The notes under the pieces: model-generated
Database searches by the model: none
What the model was told of the DNA's origin: nothing
The model's input: the letters and a program-made list of their open reading frames with translations, nothing else
Position numbers and translations under genes: made by a program
NCBI RefSeq assembly: GCF_005484805.1
Contig: NZ_CP039432.1
Span: 2,046,001-2,110,000 of the forward strand
DNA: 64,000 nt
Direction: 5' to 3'
Source of the DNA: Rhodococcus sp. SGAir0479
Lineage (GTDB): Bacteria > Actinomycetota > Actinomycetes > Mycobacteriales > Mycobacteriaceae
Shown: one piece after another, positions 10,983 to 23,000 of the stretch
Layout: each line of letters opens with the position of its first letter
How positions within the stretch are numbered: position 1 is the first letter of the stretch

Positions 10983-12740
10983 GTGCACACCTTCGAGGTC
11001 TGGGCCCCGATCCCGTCTACCGTCCGGGTCCACGTGGACGGAGTCGAGCACGAGATGATCCGCTCCCCCGACGGGTGGTGGCGCGCCGACGTGGCCGCCG
11101 CTCCGGGAGCGCGGTACGGCTTCGTGCTCGACGATTCGCCGACGGTGCTGCCCGATCCGCGCTCGCCGCGGCAACCGGAGGGCGTGCACCTTCCGTCCCG
11201 ATTGCACGACGTCGACCCGGCGCGGTGGACCGACGCGGCGTGGACGGGTCGGCAGCTCGCCGGCAGTGTCGTGTACGAGCTGCACGTCGGCACGTTCACC
11301 CCGGAGGGCACGTTCGACGCCGCGATCACGCACCTCGACCACCTCGTCGACCTCGGTGTCGGGTTCGTCGAACTGATGCCGGTGGCCGCGTTCAACGGCA
11401 CCCACAACTGGGGCTACGACGGCGTGCTCTGGTACGCGGTGCACGAGGCGTACGGCGGCCCGGACGGGTTGCAACGCTTCGTCGACGCCTGCCACCGGCG
11501 CGGCCTGGCGGTCGCGCTGGACGTGGTCTACAACCACCTGGGACCGTCCGGCAACTACCTCGACCGGTTCGGTCCGTACCTCACCGCCGGGACGAACTCC
11601 TGGGGCTCGACGATCAACCTGTGCGGCCCCGACAGCGGCGAGGTGCGGCGGTACGTCGTCGACAACGCCCTGCGGTGGTTCCGGGAGTTCCACATCGACG
11701 CGCTCCGTCTCGACGCCGTTCACGCGCTCGTCGACAACACCGCCACCCATCTGCTCGAGGAACTCTCGATCGAGACGCACCGCCTGTCGGCGCACCTGCG
11801 GCGACCGCTGACCCTCATCGCCGAGTCCGACCTCAACGATCCGCGGATCATCACGGCCCGCGCCGCGGGCGGATACGGCCTGGACGCACAGTGGGACGAC
11901 GACGTCCACCACGCGATCCATGCCGCCGTCTCGGGTGAACGCCAGGGCTACTACGGCGATTTCGGCTCCATCCGGGCGCTCGCGCACACCCTCACGCACG
12001 GCTACTTCCACGGCGGCACCTACTCGACGTTCCGGGGACGAAATCACGGACGCCCCATGGACATCCGGCGCATCCCGGCCGACGCGATGCTTGCGTACAC
12101 CTGCACGCACGACCAGATCGGGAACCGCGCCACCGGTGACCGCCCCGGCACGTACCTCACCGCGGGCCAGCTGGCGGTCAAGGCCGCCCTGGTGCTGTGT
12201 TCGCCGTACACGCCGATGCTGTTCATGGGCGAGGAGTGGGGGGCACGAACTCCGTTCCAGTACTTCACCTCCCATCCCGAACCGGAGCTCGGCGCGGCGA
12301 CCGCGGAAGGCCGGCGGCGGGAGTTCGCCGGCCACGGATGGGGCACGCACGAGATCCCCGACCCGCAGGACCACCTCACCTTCCTGCGGTCGAAGCTCGA
12401 CTGGACCGAACCGGAGCAGGAGCACCACGCCCGCCTACTCGAGTGCTACCGCGCGCTGATCACGCTGCGGCACGCTCGCGCGGAGCTGAGCGACCCGTGG
12501 CTCGAACACCTCAGGGTCGAGTACGACGACGACGCCCGCTGGATCGCGCTGGTCCGCGGGAATCTGCGCATCACCTGCAACCTCGGCACGGAACCGGTGT
12601 CGGTCCCGGTGGGCGGCATCCCGATCCTGTGGTGGGACGAACCGGCGATCGACGAGACCGCGTCGGCCGTCACGCTGCCTGGGCACTCGTTCGCGGTGTT
12701 GGACGCCGCGCCGATCCGCGTCGGAACGGGGCGGCAGTGA
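10983..12740 (+). CDS. treZ: malto-oligosyltrehalose trehalohydrolase TreZ
   Basis: 585 aa. It cleaves maltooligosyl-trehalose to free trehalose, the last step of the TreX-TreY-TreZ route from glycogen. An N-terminal CBM48-like domain (HTFEVWAPIPSTV) is followed by a GH13 barrel with DVVYNHLG (about 179), ALRLDAVHA (about 239), AESDLNDP (about 279) and CTHDQIGNR (about 375). The start is uncertain: GTG at 10983 fits the family N-terminus, but GTG at 10968 is also in frame and neither has a strong ribosome site. It begins 43 bases after the SDR gene, so it may be co-transcribed with it. Confidence 0.93.
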   Translation: MHTFEVWAPIPSTVRVHVDGVEHEMIRSPDGWWRADVAAAPGARYGFVLDDSPTVLPDPRSPRQPEGVHLPSRLHDVDPARWTDAAWTGRQLAGSVVYELHVGTFTPEGTFDAAITHLDHLVDLGVGFVELMPVAAFNGTHNWGYDGVLWYAVHEAYGGPDGLQRFVDACHRRGLAVALDVVYNHLGPSGNYLDRFGPYLTAGTNSWGSTINLCGPDSGEVRRYVVDNALRWFREFHIDALRLDAVHALVDNTATHLLEELSIETHRLSAHLRRPLTLIAESDLNDPRIITARAAGGYGLDAQWDDDVHHAIHAAVSGERQGYYGDFGSIRALAHTLTHGYFHGGTYSTFRGRNHGRPMDIRRIPADAMLAYTCTHDQIGNRATGDRPGTYLTAGQLAVKAALVLCSPYTPMLFMGEEWGARTPFQYFTSHPEPELGAATAEGRRREFAGHGWGTHEIPDPQDHLTFLRSKLDWTEPEQEHHARLLECYRALITLRHARAELSDPWLEHLRVEYDDDARWIALVRGNLRITCNLGTEPVSVPVGGIPILWWDEPAIDETASAVTLPGHSFAVLDAAPIRVGTGRQ

Positions 12741-12775
12741 CCACCACGTTCTCCGGGTAGGTCGGGCGTCGAGCG

Positions 12776-14290
12776 TCAGCGGTCGCGCAGCAGCCGCGCG
12801 ACGAGGACCGCGGTCGCGACGAGCACCACGGCGGTGGCACCGGCGGCGACGTGCATGCCGTCGACGAACGCTGCCTGCGCGGAGACCTCGAAGTCTGCCG
12901 CCACGTCCTCCGGCAGCGTCTGTGCCACCTCCACCGCACCGCCCAGCGTGCCCTGCGCAACCGTCGCCTGGTCCGCGGTGAGTGCAGAGACGTCCATTCC
13001 GCGGCGGAAGATCGCGAGCACCACGCTGCCGAGCACCGCGACGCCGAGCGCGACGCCGAGCTCGTATGCGGTCTCGGACACCGCCGAGGCGGCGCCGGCG
13101 CGCTCCGGCTCGACCGCACTCACGACGAGATCGTTGGTCAGGGTGAGCGCGATGCCGACCCCTGCACCGGCGAGGACGAAACCGACGACGAAGGCGGTCG
13201 GTCCGCTGTCGGCGCGCAGCGCGATCATCGCGGCCGCGCCGACGGCGGCGACCACGAGACCGATGCTGAGCACCCGGCTGGGCGCCCAACGCCGCACCAA
13301 CCACGCCGCGGCGAGCGAGGCGAAGGCGCTGACCAGGGTCCCCGGCAACATCAACAACCCGGCCTCGAGCGGGCGGTACCCCAGAACCAGCTGCAGGTAC
13401 TGCGAGCCGAAGAACAGCACACCGGCGAGCGCGAACACTGACAACAGGTTCGTCAGGACGGCGGTGGAGAAGGCGGGCCGCGCGAACAGGGACAGGTCGA
13501 TCATCGGGTCGTCGAGTACCCGCTGCCGCCGCACGAACGCCCACCCCGCGGCGGCGCCACCGGCACCGATCGCCGTCAGCACCCAGCCGGGACCGTGAAC
13601 CGCGGTCTCCTTGACGGCGTAGACCAGCGGGATCATCGCGAGCATCGACAGACCGGCGCTGACGAGGTCGAAGCGTCCCGGCTGGGGGTCCTTCGATTCC
13701 GGGATGAGCAGCGGACCGAGGACGAGCAGGCCGATCATCACCGGCAGGTTGACGAGGAACACCGAACCCCACCAGTAGTGCTCGAGCAGCCAGCCGCCGA
13801 CGAGGGGCCCGGCCGCAGCGCCGCCGCCCGCCATCGCTCCCCACACGCCGATCGCGGTGGTGCGCTGACGGGGATCGGCGAACATCGTGCGGATGAGACC
13901 GAGGGTGGCGGGCACGAGCGTCGCCCCCGACACGCCCTGCAGTACGCGCGCCGCGATCAGCATCTCCGGTCCGGACGACCACGCCGCGACGAGCGACGCC
14001 AGCCCGAATCCGACTGCACCGATCAGCAGGAGGCGGCGACGACCGATCCGGTCGCCGAGGGTGCCCATCGTCACCAAGAGGCCGGCGAGGACGAACGAGT
14101 AGACGTCGATGATCCACAGCAACTGCGTACTGCTGGGCGCGAGGTCCTCGCTGATGAACGGCAGCGCCAGATCGAGGACCGTGGCGTCGACCGAGATGAG
14201 CAGGACCGCGAAAGCGAGCACGACCAGACCGAGCCAGTCCTTCCGGCTCGCCGTCACGGCATGCGGATCCCGCACGGTGCCCACAGACAT
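12776..14290 (-). CDS. MFS multidrug-type exporter, DHA2 (14-TM) family
   Basis: 504 aa with about 14 hydrophobic helices, the length and spacing of EmrB/QacA-type drug:proton antiporters. Motif A, GDRIGRRRLLL, lies in the loop after helix 2 (about residues 82-92). The ATG has GGGAGAAG 5 bases upstream. It is divergent from a TetR regulator gene, and the 110-base spacer contains two copies of a 20-base direct repeat likely to be the regulator's operator. Predicted role is proton-driven export of a toxic or antibiotic-like compound. The substrate cannot be told from sequence. Confidence 0.9.
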   Translation of the reverse strand: MSVGTVRDPHAVTASRKDWLGLVVLAFAVLLISVDATVLDLALPFISEDLAPSSTQLLWIIDVYSFVLAGLLVTMGTLGDRIGRRRLLLIGAVGFGLASLVAAWSSGPEMLIAARVLQGVSGATLVPATLGLIRTMFADPRQRTTAIGVWGAMAGGGAAAGPLVGGWLLEHYWWGSVFLVNLPVMIGLLVLGPLLIPESKDPQPGRFDLVSAGLSMLAMIPLVYAVKETAVHGPGWVLTAIGAGGAAAGWAFVRRQRVLDDPMIDLSLFARPAFSTAVLTNLLSVFALAGVLFFGSQYLQLVLGYRPLEAGLLMLPGTLVSAFASLAAAWLVRRWAPSRVLSIGLVVAAVGAAAMIALRADSGPTAFVVGFVLAGAGVGIALTLTNDLVVSAVEPERAGAASAVSETAYELGVALGVAVLGSVVLAIFRRGMDVSALTADQATVAQGTLGGAVEVAQTLPEDVAADFEVSAQAAFVDGMHVAAGATAVVLVATAVLVARLLRDR

Positions 14291-14333
14291 GCTTCTTCTC
14301 CCAGGAACAGATCGACGAATGCGGCGACGGTTG

Positions 14334-14394
14334 ACCGTCCAGCCGGTACAGTGCCATGTCCAGGTTAGCAGCCCACCGTCCAGCCGGTACAGTG
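14334..14394. promoter_or_regulatory. tandem operator candidates, divergent tetR/MFS promoter
   Basis: The 20-mer accgtccagccggtacagtg occurs perfectly twice, at 14334-14353 and 14375-14394, 41 bases start to start (about four helical turns). Each copy contains TACAGT, a possible -10 element. The second copy, with TTAGCA at 14365-14370 and a 17-base spacer, would form a promoter placing the transcript start almost at the regulator's ATG at 14401, implying a leaderless mRNA. Binding by the adjacent TetR protein is inferred from position. Confidence 0.6.
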
Positions 14395-14400
14395 ATTTTC

Positions 14401-14956
14401 ATGGCGTCCGACACACGCAACCGCATTCTCGACTCGCTCGAACGACTCCTGCTGGAGCAGGGCCTCGCCCAGGTCACCCTCGAGGCCGTGGCCGCGGACG
14501 CCCAGGTCTCCAAGGGCGGGCTGCTCTATCACTTCCCGAGCAAGGAGGCGCTGCTCGCGGGGATGGTGCGCCGGCTCGGGGAGCGGTCCGATCAGCAGCT
14601 GGCCGATGCCGTCGCCAGCGGACGCACGGTGTCCGAGATCTACCTGCAGTACCCGCCCGCCGAGTCGGCCGACGAGATGACGATCTACCGCTCGATGCTG
14701 GCCGCGATGCGCAGCGCCGACGGCCGGCACGGCGAGGTACAGCAGGCGCTCGCCGAGGTGATGCGCTCGTGGGACGAAGGCCTGCTCGCCGAGATCGACG
14801 ATCCGGTCCAGGCCGAGATCGTGCGGCTGGTCGGCGACGGCATCTACCTGGCCGCACTTCTGGGTCTGCCCGAATCCGATCCCGAGCTGCACCGCCGGGT
14901 CGTGCACCGACTGCTCGGCACCGACCCGGCGGCGGACGCCGGGAGCGAAGTGCCCG

Positions 14957-14964
<8 letters not shown>
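14401..14964 (+). CDS. TetR-family regulator of the MFS exporter
   Basis: 187 aa. The N-terminal helix-turn-helix (about residues 22-50, containing VSKGGLLYHFPSKEALL) is typical of TetR repressors; the rest is an alpha-helical ligand domain. The ATG at 14401 was chosen over the upstream ATG at 14356, because the longer form would translate through the repeated operator element and add a non-family N-terminus. No Shine-Dalgarno precedes the ATG, consistent with a leaderless mRNA. Its last 8 bases overlap the convergent ilvA stop region. It probably represses the divergent MFS exporter. Confidence 0.88.
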
Positions 14965-16309
<1,345 letters not shown>

Positions 16310-16381
16310 TCACGCATTTTCCCACCCGTCGTATGCGCACGCACACCCGCCCCGTCGCAGGCACGCGGCCGGGGCCCCCGG

Positions 16382-18148
16382 CTAGGAGAACTGGGACGGG
16401 CGCGGGACGTTCCGCAGATTCGACTTGGCCATCTGGACCGCTTCGGCCACACCGCCGTTCATCACCATCTTGGACATCGCCAGCGCGAACCCGCGCACCT
16501 GCTCACCCGTGATGGCCGGCGGCAACGACAGCGCGTTGGGGTCGGTGACGATGTCGACGAGCGCCGGACCGTCGTGCTCGAACGCTGCCCGCAGACCCGA
16601 CTCCACCTCGGCCGGATCCTCGATCCGCCGCGAGAAGATGCCGAGAGTCGCTGCGAGAGCGGCATAGTCGACGGAGGGGACGTCCACCCCGAAATCGGGC
16701 AGGCCGTCGACGAGCATCTCCAGCTTGACCATCCCGAGGGTCGAGTTGTCGAACAGGACGATTTTCACCGGCAGCTTGTACATCGCGACGGTGATCAGCT
16801 CCCCCAACAACATCGACAGCCCGCCGTCGCCCGACATGGCCACCACCTGACGCTGCCGGTCCGCGAACTGCGCGCCGATCGCGTGCGGCAGGGCGTTGGC
16901 CATCGATCCGTGCAGAGCCGACGACAGGAAGCGTCGACGGCCGTTGGGCTCGAGATAGCGTGCGGCCCACACGTTGCACATACCGGTGTCGGCGGTGAAG
17001 ACGGCGTCCTCGGCGGCGATGTCGTCGAGAATGGAGGCCGCGTACTCCGGGTGGATCGGCGTGCGCTGCTTGACGGATTCGGCGTATGCGCCGACGACCT
17101 TGGTCATGAGCTTGCGGTGCCGGTCGAGGGTCCGTTCGAGGAACTGTCGATCCGTCTTCCGGTGGACCAGCGGCGCCAGCGCCCGCAGCACCGATCGGGC
17201 GTCGCCGTGCACCGCGAGATCGACGCCGGTCCGCCGCCCGAGCGTCTCGGCCGCGACATCGATCTGCGCGGTCCGGACGTCGTCGGGGAGGAACTGGTCG
17301 TACGGGAAGTCGGTGCCGACCAAGATCAACAGGTCGGCGTCGTGGATCCCGTCGTGCGCGGCGCCGTACCCGAGCAGCCCGGTCATGCCGACGTCGAACG
17401 GGTTGTCGTACTGGATCCACTCCTTACCGCGCAGCGAGTGCCCGATGGGGGCACCGACGATGTCCGCGAGGGCGAGCAGCTCGTCACGGGCACCGCGAAC
17501 CCCGGCGCCCGCGAAGATCGCGACCGAGGACGCCGAGTTGATCGCGTCGGCGAGTGCCCGCACGTCGGCGTCGGCGGGGACCAGGGCGGGGGTCCCGGTG
17601 CGCACCAGCGGCGGCGCCGCTCCCTCCGCGGGCTCCTCGGCCACGTCACCGGGCAGCGTGACGACGGCGACCCCCGACTGCGCGATCGCATGCTGGATCG
17701 CGCTCTGGACGACGCGCGGGGACTGCGCGGGGGTACTGATCATCTCGGTGTAGCGCGAGCACTCGACGAACAGCCGGTCGGGGTGGGTTTCCTGGAAGTA
17801 CCCCATGCCGATCTGAGTACTGGGGATGTGCGACGCGATGGCCAGCACGGGAGCACCCGACCGGTTCGCGTCGTACAGACCGTTGATCAGGTGGAGGTTG
17901 CCCGGCCCGCACGATCCGGCGCAGACGGCGAGCTCGCCGGTGACCTGCGCCTCGGCGGCCGCAGCGAACGCCGCGGCCTCCTCGTGCCGCACGTGTATCC
18001 AATCGATGCCGCCCGCCGCGGACCCGCCGGTCCGGCGGACGGCATCGACCACGGGATTGAGACTGTCCCCCACGATTCCGTAGATTCGCCGCACTCCCGC
18101 CTGCAGGAGCTGGGAAACAAGTTGATCTGCAACAGTTTTCGCCGCCAT
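16382..18148 (-). CDS. poxB: pyruvate dehydrogenase (quinone)/PoxB-like ThDP enzyme
   Basis: 588 aa. Pyruvate oxidase family: pyruvate would be oxidatively decarboxylated to acetate and CO2, with electrons passed by FAD to membrane quinone. The activating Glu is E56 in RHEEAAA. The thiamine diphosphate motif runs from GDGGLSM (about 437) to DNS (about 464). The middle domain holds the FAD-binding region. The ATG starts the family N-terminus AAKTVADQLVSQL. It lies upstream of ilvA on the same strand with a 72-base gap. Other ThDP decarboxylases share this fold, but the C-terminal tail and best resemblance are PoxB. Confidence 0.88.
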   Translation of the reverse strand: MAAKTVADQLVSQLLQAGVRRIYGIVGDSLNPVVDAVRRTGGSAAGGIDWIHVRHEEAAAFAAAAEAQVTGELAVCAGSCGPGNLHLINGLYDANRSGAPVLAIASHIPSTQIGMGYFQETHPDRLFVECSRYTEMISTPAQSPRVVQSAIQHAIAQSGVAVVTLPGDVAEEPAEGAAPPLVRTGTPALVPADADVRALADAINSASSVAIFAGAGVRGARDELLALADIVGAPIGHSLRGKEWIQYDNPFDVGMTGLLGYGAAHDGIHDADLLILVGTDFPYDQFLPDDVRTAQIDVAAETLGRRTGVDLAVHGDARSVLRALAPLVHRKTDRQFLERTLDRHRKLMTKVVGAYAESVKQRTPIHPEYAASILDDIAAEDAVFTADTGMCNVWAARYLEPNGRRRFLSSALHGSMANALPHAIGAQFADRQRQVVAMSGDGGLSMLLGELITVAMYKLPVKIVLFDNSTLGMVKLEMLVDGLPDFGVDVPSVDYAALAATLGIFSRRIEDPAEVESGLRAAFEHDGPALVDIVTDPNALSLPPAITGEQVRGFALAMSKMVMNGGVAEAVQMAKSNLRNVPRPSQFS

Positions 18149-18239
18149 GTCAGCCTTCCACCACGATATCGGGTCGGTGACCTCGTTGTTCGCAGATTAC
18201 CCGGAACCGAGCCGGTCGGCTGGGGGCGGCGGCTGCCGG

Positions 18240-18677
18240 TTACGCCTGCGGGGTGAGGACGAACACCGGGATCTGACGATCGGTCTTCTTCTGGTATTCG
18301 GCGTAGTCCGGCCACGCCTCGACGGCGCGCTCCCACCACACCGCCTTCTCGTCCCCGGTGACCTCGCGGGCCGTCATGTCCTGCTTGACGGGCCCGTCCT
18401 GCAGCTCGACGTGCGGGTCGGCGACGACGTTGTGGTACCAGACCGGATGCTGGGGAGCACCGCCGAGCGACGCGACGACGGCGTACTGCCCATCGTGCTC
18501 GACGCGCATCAGCGGCGTCTTGCGCAGCTTGCCGGACTTGGCGCCCTTGGTGGTGAGAATGACGACGGGTTTCCCTTCCATCGTCGTTCCCTCGGTGCCG
18601 CCGGAGCGCTCGTAGAGGTCGACCTGGTCCGCGGCCCAGGACGAGGGGCTGGGTTCGTATTCACCGGTGAGAGGCAT
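18240..18677 (-). CDS. deazaflavin (F420)-dependent nitroreductase, Ddn family
   Basis: 145 aa, the normal size of the single-domain split-barrel family that includes Mycobacterium tuberculosis Ddn. The stretch [26 protein letters not shown] (start about residue 38) is the F420-phosphate binding signature (G-x-x-S-G-x-x-R-x-x-P-L). The C-terminal Y..Y and FVLTP strand complete the barrel. These enzymes reduce quinones or nitro compounds with F420H2 and are often membrane-associated through an N-terminal helix, here short. Physiological substrate unknown. It lies upstream of poxB and on the same strand. Confidence 0.87.
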   Translation of the reverse strand: MPLTGEYEPSPSSWAADQVDLYERSGGTEGTTMEGKPVVILTTKGAKSGKLRKTPLMRVEHDGQYAVVASLGGAPQHPVWYHNVVADPHVELQDGPVKQDMTAREVTGDEKAVWWERAVEAWPDYAEYQKKTDRQIPVFVLTPQA

Positions 18678-18832
18678 GCCTCTCAGTCAACACCTCGCAC
18701 ATGATCTTGACCACCCTATGGCCCGGACGTCGGGATTTCCCGGACCCGACGTGAATGTTAGCTGGACCGAACTCTCGGGTATCGCTACGCTGAACATATC
18801 GACGGACCGATCCGAACACGCGAGGTGCATGC

Positions 18833-19084
18833 ATGACCACCGCCGCACTCCACCGGGGCGCTCGCCGCCGCACCGCCACCGTCGAGCTGGCCGGCACTGC
18901 CTGGCCGCTCTACAAGCTCGAGGCGGTCGTCACGGCGCTCGTGATCTTCCTCCTCGCGCTGGTGGTGACCCACGTGTTGCAGACGGCGGTGCTCTCCGCC
19001 GCCGGCGCGGCAGTGGTCGTGTGGTGGGTACGGCGCCTGATGCTCGTCCGTCCCGACGCGCCGACGGCCTGGCCGCCGACCTGA
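18833..19084 (+). CDS. small hypothetical membrane protein
   Basis: 83 aa. Two closely spaced hydrophobic helices (about residues 30-48 and 50-66) follow a basic N-terminus rich in Arg and precede a VRRLMLVRP basic segment, giving a small integral membrane protein with both termini probably cytoplasmic. The ribosome site GAGGTG lies 6 bases before the ATG. No family recognised. It is divergent from the Ddn-family gene and 77 bases upstream of the DUF5995-like gene. Confidence 0.6.
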   Translation: MTTAALHRGARRRTATVELAGTAWPLYKLEAVVTALVIFLLALVVTHVLQTAVLSAAGAAVVVWWVRRLMLVRPDAPTAWPPT

Positions 19085-19161
19085 TCGACACGTCGACGAG
19101 GAACCACAACGGCCGGAGCGTTCGCTCGGCGTAGCGGCCACCCAGGCCCTAGGCTCGGGCA

Positions 19162-20043
19162 ATGCGCTCACGCCGGATGCTGGCTCCCCTCCTTCTCGTC
19201 GGCGCCGCGGCCGCGCTGCTGTCTCCCGCCCCGGCCGTGGCCGACACCGCCACGGCGTGCGGAACGGCGCTGAGCCCGAACGAAATCCGGGAGATCACCG
19301 ATCTCAGTGACACGTCCACGCTGCCGGGTCCGGGACTCCACCGGCTCGAGACCGCGGTCGACCGGCATCGCCGCATCACCGAGATCCTCGTCGCGCACCG
19401 GGACTGGCGCGGAGTGTTCTCGGTGGGGCTCGACGCCGTGGAACACGAGGCCGTACTGCCCCTGCAGCGTGACCCGGCGGCCCTCCCCGACCGGGTGTGG
19501 TCCCCGGCGATCAGCTCCGACCTGTTGGCCCGCTATCTGCGGAACCTGCACGCCGAGTTCACCGGCACACCCGTCGATCCGGCCTGGGCGAACTATTTCG
19601 CCCTCGCGCGCGACTGCGCCCAGAGCCCGGCCCGCGTCGCGATGGCCGGATACAACGCGCACCTCACCGTCGATCTCGCCCACGCCGTCGACACGAGCGG
19701 CACTCGGCCCGACAACGTCGCCGACTTCTATCGCATCGTCGACTCCATCGCGCTCCGGGGCGATTCGATCATCGGGCTCACCAAGGACGTGTACGGCGGC
19801 GACCTCCGGCCCCTGTGGCGCTTCTACTTCGTCGGCGAGGGCCTCGACCCGCTGGCGGGCAACGATCAGCCGTCGCAGACGCTGCTCCGCGCCGCCGACA
19901 GCGGCTACAACACCGTCACGCTCGCCAACGGGTTCGCGCTGCAGAACCCCGGGATCCGGACGCCCGCCGAGCAGGAGATCGACGGGTTGTGGCGAGTGAC
20001 GGACAGCGCCCTGCAGACGCTGTCCGACCTCGGCGGACTCTGA
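19162..20043 (+). CDS. secreted DUF5995-like protein
   Basis: 293 aa. A Sec signal peptide (MRSRRMLAPLLLVGAAAALL, cleavage near AVA at about 26-28) leads to a mature helical domain resembling the actinobacterial DUF5995 family, with a YNAHLTVDLA segment (about 155-164) that is the recognisable core. Conserved His and Asp residues in that core could bind a metal, but no activity is known to me. It ends 18 bases before the convergent dnaE1 stop. Confidence 0.7.
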   Translation: MRSRRMLAPLLLVGAAAALLSPAPAVADTATACGTALSPNEIREITDLSDTSTLPGPGLHRLETAVDRHRRITEILVAHRDWRGVFSVGLDAVEHEAVLPLQRDPAALPDRVWSPAISSDLLARYLRNLHAEFTGTPVDPAWANYFALARDCAQSPARVAMAGYNAHLTVDLAHAVDTSGTRPDNVADFYRIVDSIALRGDSIIGLTKDVYGGDLRPLWRFYFVGEGLDPLAGNDQPSQTLLRAADSGYNTVTLANGFALQNPGIRTPAEQEIDGLWRVTDSALQTLSDLGGL

Positions 20044-20061
20044 ACCGGCCGCCGCTCGCCG

Positions 20062-23000
20062 TCACCCGGCCAGGCAGCTGGGCCCGAGCAGCGCCTTGAG
20101 GTCACCCATCAGCGACGACGACGGCTCCACCCGGAGCACCTCGTCCACCTTCCACAGCGACGTCCCGCGCGAGCCGATGAGCTTGACGTGCACGTCCGCC
20201 GTGCCGGGATGACGTGAGAGCACCTGCCGGAGCGCACCGAGCTTCTCCTTGGTGCACTGCCGGACCGGCAGACTCACCGCCACCGGCTTCGCCACACCGA
20301 TCGCCGAGAGGTCCGGCACCGCAAGGTCGTTGGCGATGAGCGAGACCCGGTCGTCGCGAATCGAGACCCGCGCCTTGACCAGGACCACCGAGTCCTCGAC
20401 GACGTCCATGCCGTAGACCGAGTACGCCTGCGGGAAGAACAACACCTCGATGCCGCCCGAGAGGTCCTCGAGCTGCGCCGACGCCCACGTCAGGCCGTTC
20501 TTGTTGATCCGCCGGTTCACCGACGCCAGGATGCCGCCGACCGTCACCTGGGTGCCGTCCTTGATGTCCCCCTCGAGAATCGTGGGGATCGAGGTGTCGG
20601 ACTGGGCGGCCAGCACGTGCTCGACGCCGTTGAGCGGGTGGCCGGACACGTACAGCCCCAGCATCTCCCGCTCCAGCGCGAGCTTGTGCTTGGACTCCCA
20701 TTCCTCGTCGGGGACCTTGACGTTGAACACGGACGTGATCGACTCGTCGGCGTCGTCGCCGCCGAACAGGTCGAACTGGCCCATCGCCTCGGCCTTCTTG
20801 GTGCCCATCACCGCGTCGATCGCGTCGGCGTGCACCAGCATCAGGCCCTTGCGTGGATGCCCGAGCGAATCGAATCCGCCTGCCTTGATGAGGGATTCGG
20901 TGACCTTCTTGGAGCAAGCGAGCGCGTCGATCTTGTTGAGGTAGTCGGAGAAGTCGGTGAAGCTGCCCTTCTCCTCCCGGGCCGCGATGATCGACGACAC
21001 CACGTTGGCGCCGACGTTGCGGACCGCGCCCAGACCGAAGCGGATGTCCTCACCGACCGACGCGAAGTCCACGCGGGAGGCGTTGACGTCGGGCGGCAGC
21101 ACCGTGATCCCCATCTTCCGGCAGTCCGAGAGGTAGACGGCGGCCTTGTCCTTGTCGTCACCGACCGAGGTGAGCAGGCCGGCCATGTACTCGGACGGGT
21201 AGTTGGCCTTGAGGTACGCGGTCCAGAACGACACCAGACCGTAGCCGGCGGCGTGCGACTTGTTGAACGCGTAGCCGGCGAACGGCAGCACCGTGTCCCA
21301 CAGCGCGGTGATGGCCGCCTGCGAGAAACCGTTGGTCTTCATGCCCTCGGCGAAACCGTCGTAGGCCTCGTCGAGGATCTCCTTCTTCTTCTTACCCATC
21401 GCGCGCCGGAGCAGGTCTGCCTGTCCCAGCGAGTAACCGGCCACCTTCTGAGCGATCTGCATGATCTGCTCCTGGTAGACGATCAGGCCGAACGTGTCGG
21501 CGAGGATCTCCTTGAGCGGCTCCTCGAGCTCGGGGTGGATCGGCTTGACGTCCTGACGGCCGTTCTTGCGATCGGCGTAGTCGTTGTGCGCGTTCATGCC
21601 CATCGGACCCGGGCGGTACAGCGCCAGGACCGCGACGATGTCCTCGAAGCCCGTGGGCTGCATGCGTCGCAGCAGATCGCGCATCGCGCTGCCGTCGAGC
21701 TGGAACACGCCGAGGGTGTCGCCGCGCGCGAGCAGTTCGTACGTCGCCGGGTCCTCGAGCGGCAGGGTGTCGAGGTCGATGTCGATGCCGCGGTTGGCCT
21801 TGATGTTCTCGATCGCGTCACCGATGACGGTGAGGTTGCGCAGACCCAGGAAGTCCATCTTGAGCAGGCCGATGGCCTCACACGACGGGTAGTCCCAGCC
21901 GGTGATGATCGCGCCGTCCTGCGCGCGCTTCCACACCGGGATGGCGTCGGTGAGCGGTTCGCTGGACATGATGACCGCGCACGCGTGCACGCCGGCGTTG
22001 CGGATCAGGCCCTCGAGGCCCTTGGCGGTCTGGTAGATCTTCGCGACGTCCGGGTTGGAGTCGATGAGCGCGCGGACCTCGACGGCCTCCTTGTAGCGCT
22101 CGTGCTCGGGGTCGGTGATGCCCGACACCGAGATGTCCTTGGCCATGATCGGCGGCGGCAGCGCCTTGGTGATCTGGTCGGCGATGGCGAACCCAGGCTG
22201 CCCGAACTGGACTCGCGCGGAGTCCTTGATGGCCGCCTTGGTCTTGATGGTGCCGAACGTGATGACCTGCGCCACCTTGTCGCTGCCCCACTTGTCGGTG
22301 GCGTAGCGGACCATCTCGCCGCGGCGGCGATCGTCGAAGTCGATATCGATATCGGGCATCGACACGCGCTCGGGGTTGAGGAATCGCTCGAACAGCAGTC
22401 CGTGCGGGATGGGGTCGATGTTGGTGATGCCCATCGCGTACGCGACGAGCGAGCCGGCCGCCGAGCCACGACCGGGACCGACCCGGATGCCGACCTCGCG
22501 GGCGTGGTTGATGAGGTCGCCGACCACGAGGAAGTACGCGGGGAAGCCCATCTGGTTGATGACGCGGATCTCGTACTCGGCGCGCTCGATGTACTCGCGC
22601 GGCGGCCCGGCCGGGAAGCGGCGGTCGAGACCGCGCATCACCTCCTTGTGCAGCCAGCTCGCCTGCGTCTCGCCCTCGGGCACCGGGAAGATCGGCATCC
22701 GGTCGCGGTGCTGCCACACGTCCTCGTACGGCTGCACCCGCTCGCCGATGAGCACGGAGTTGTCGCATGCGCCGGGAACCTCGGAGTCCCAGATGGCGCG
22801 CATCTCGTCGGCCGACTTGAGGTAGTAGCCGTCGCCGTCGAACTTGAAGCGCGTGGGATCCGACAGCGTCTTGCCGGTCTGGATGCACAGCAGTGCCTCG
22901 TGGTTCTCCGCGGCGTCCTTGGTGACGTAGTGGCAGTCGTTGGTCGCCAGCGGCGGGATGCCGAGCTTGTTGCCGATCTCGAGCAGGCCCTCGCGCACGC

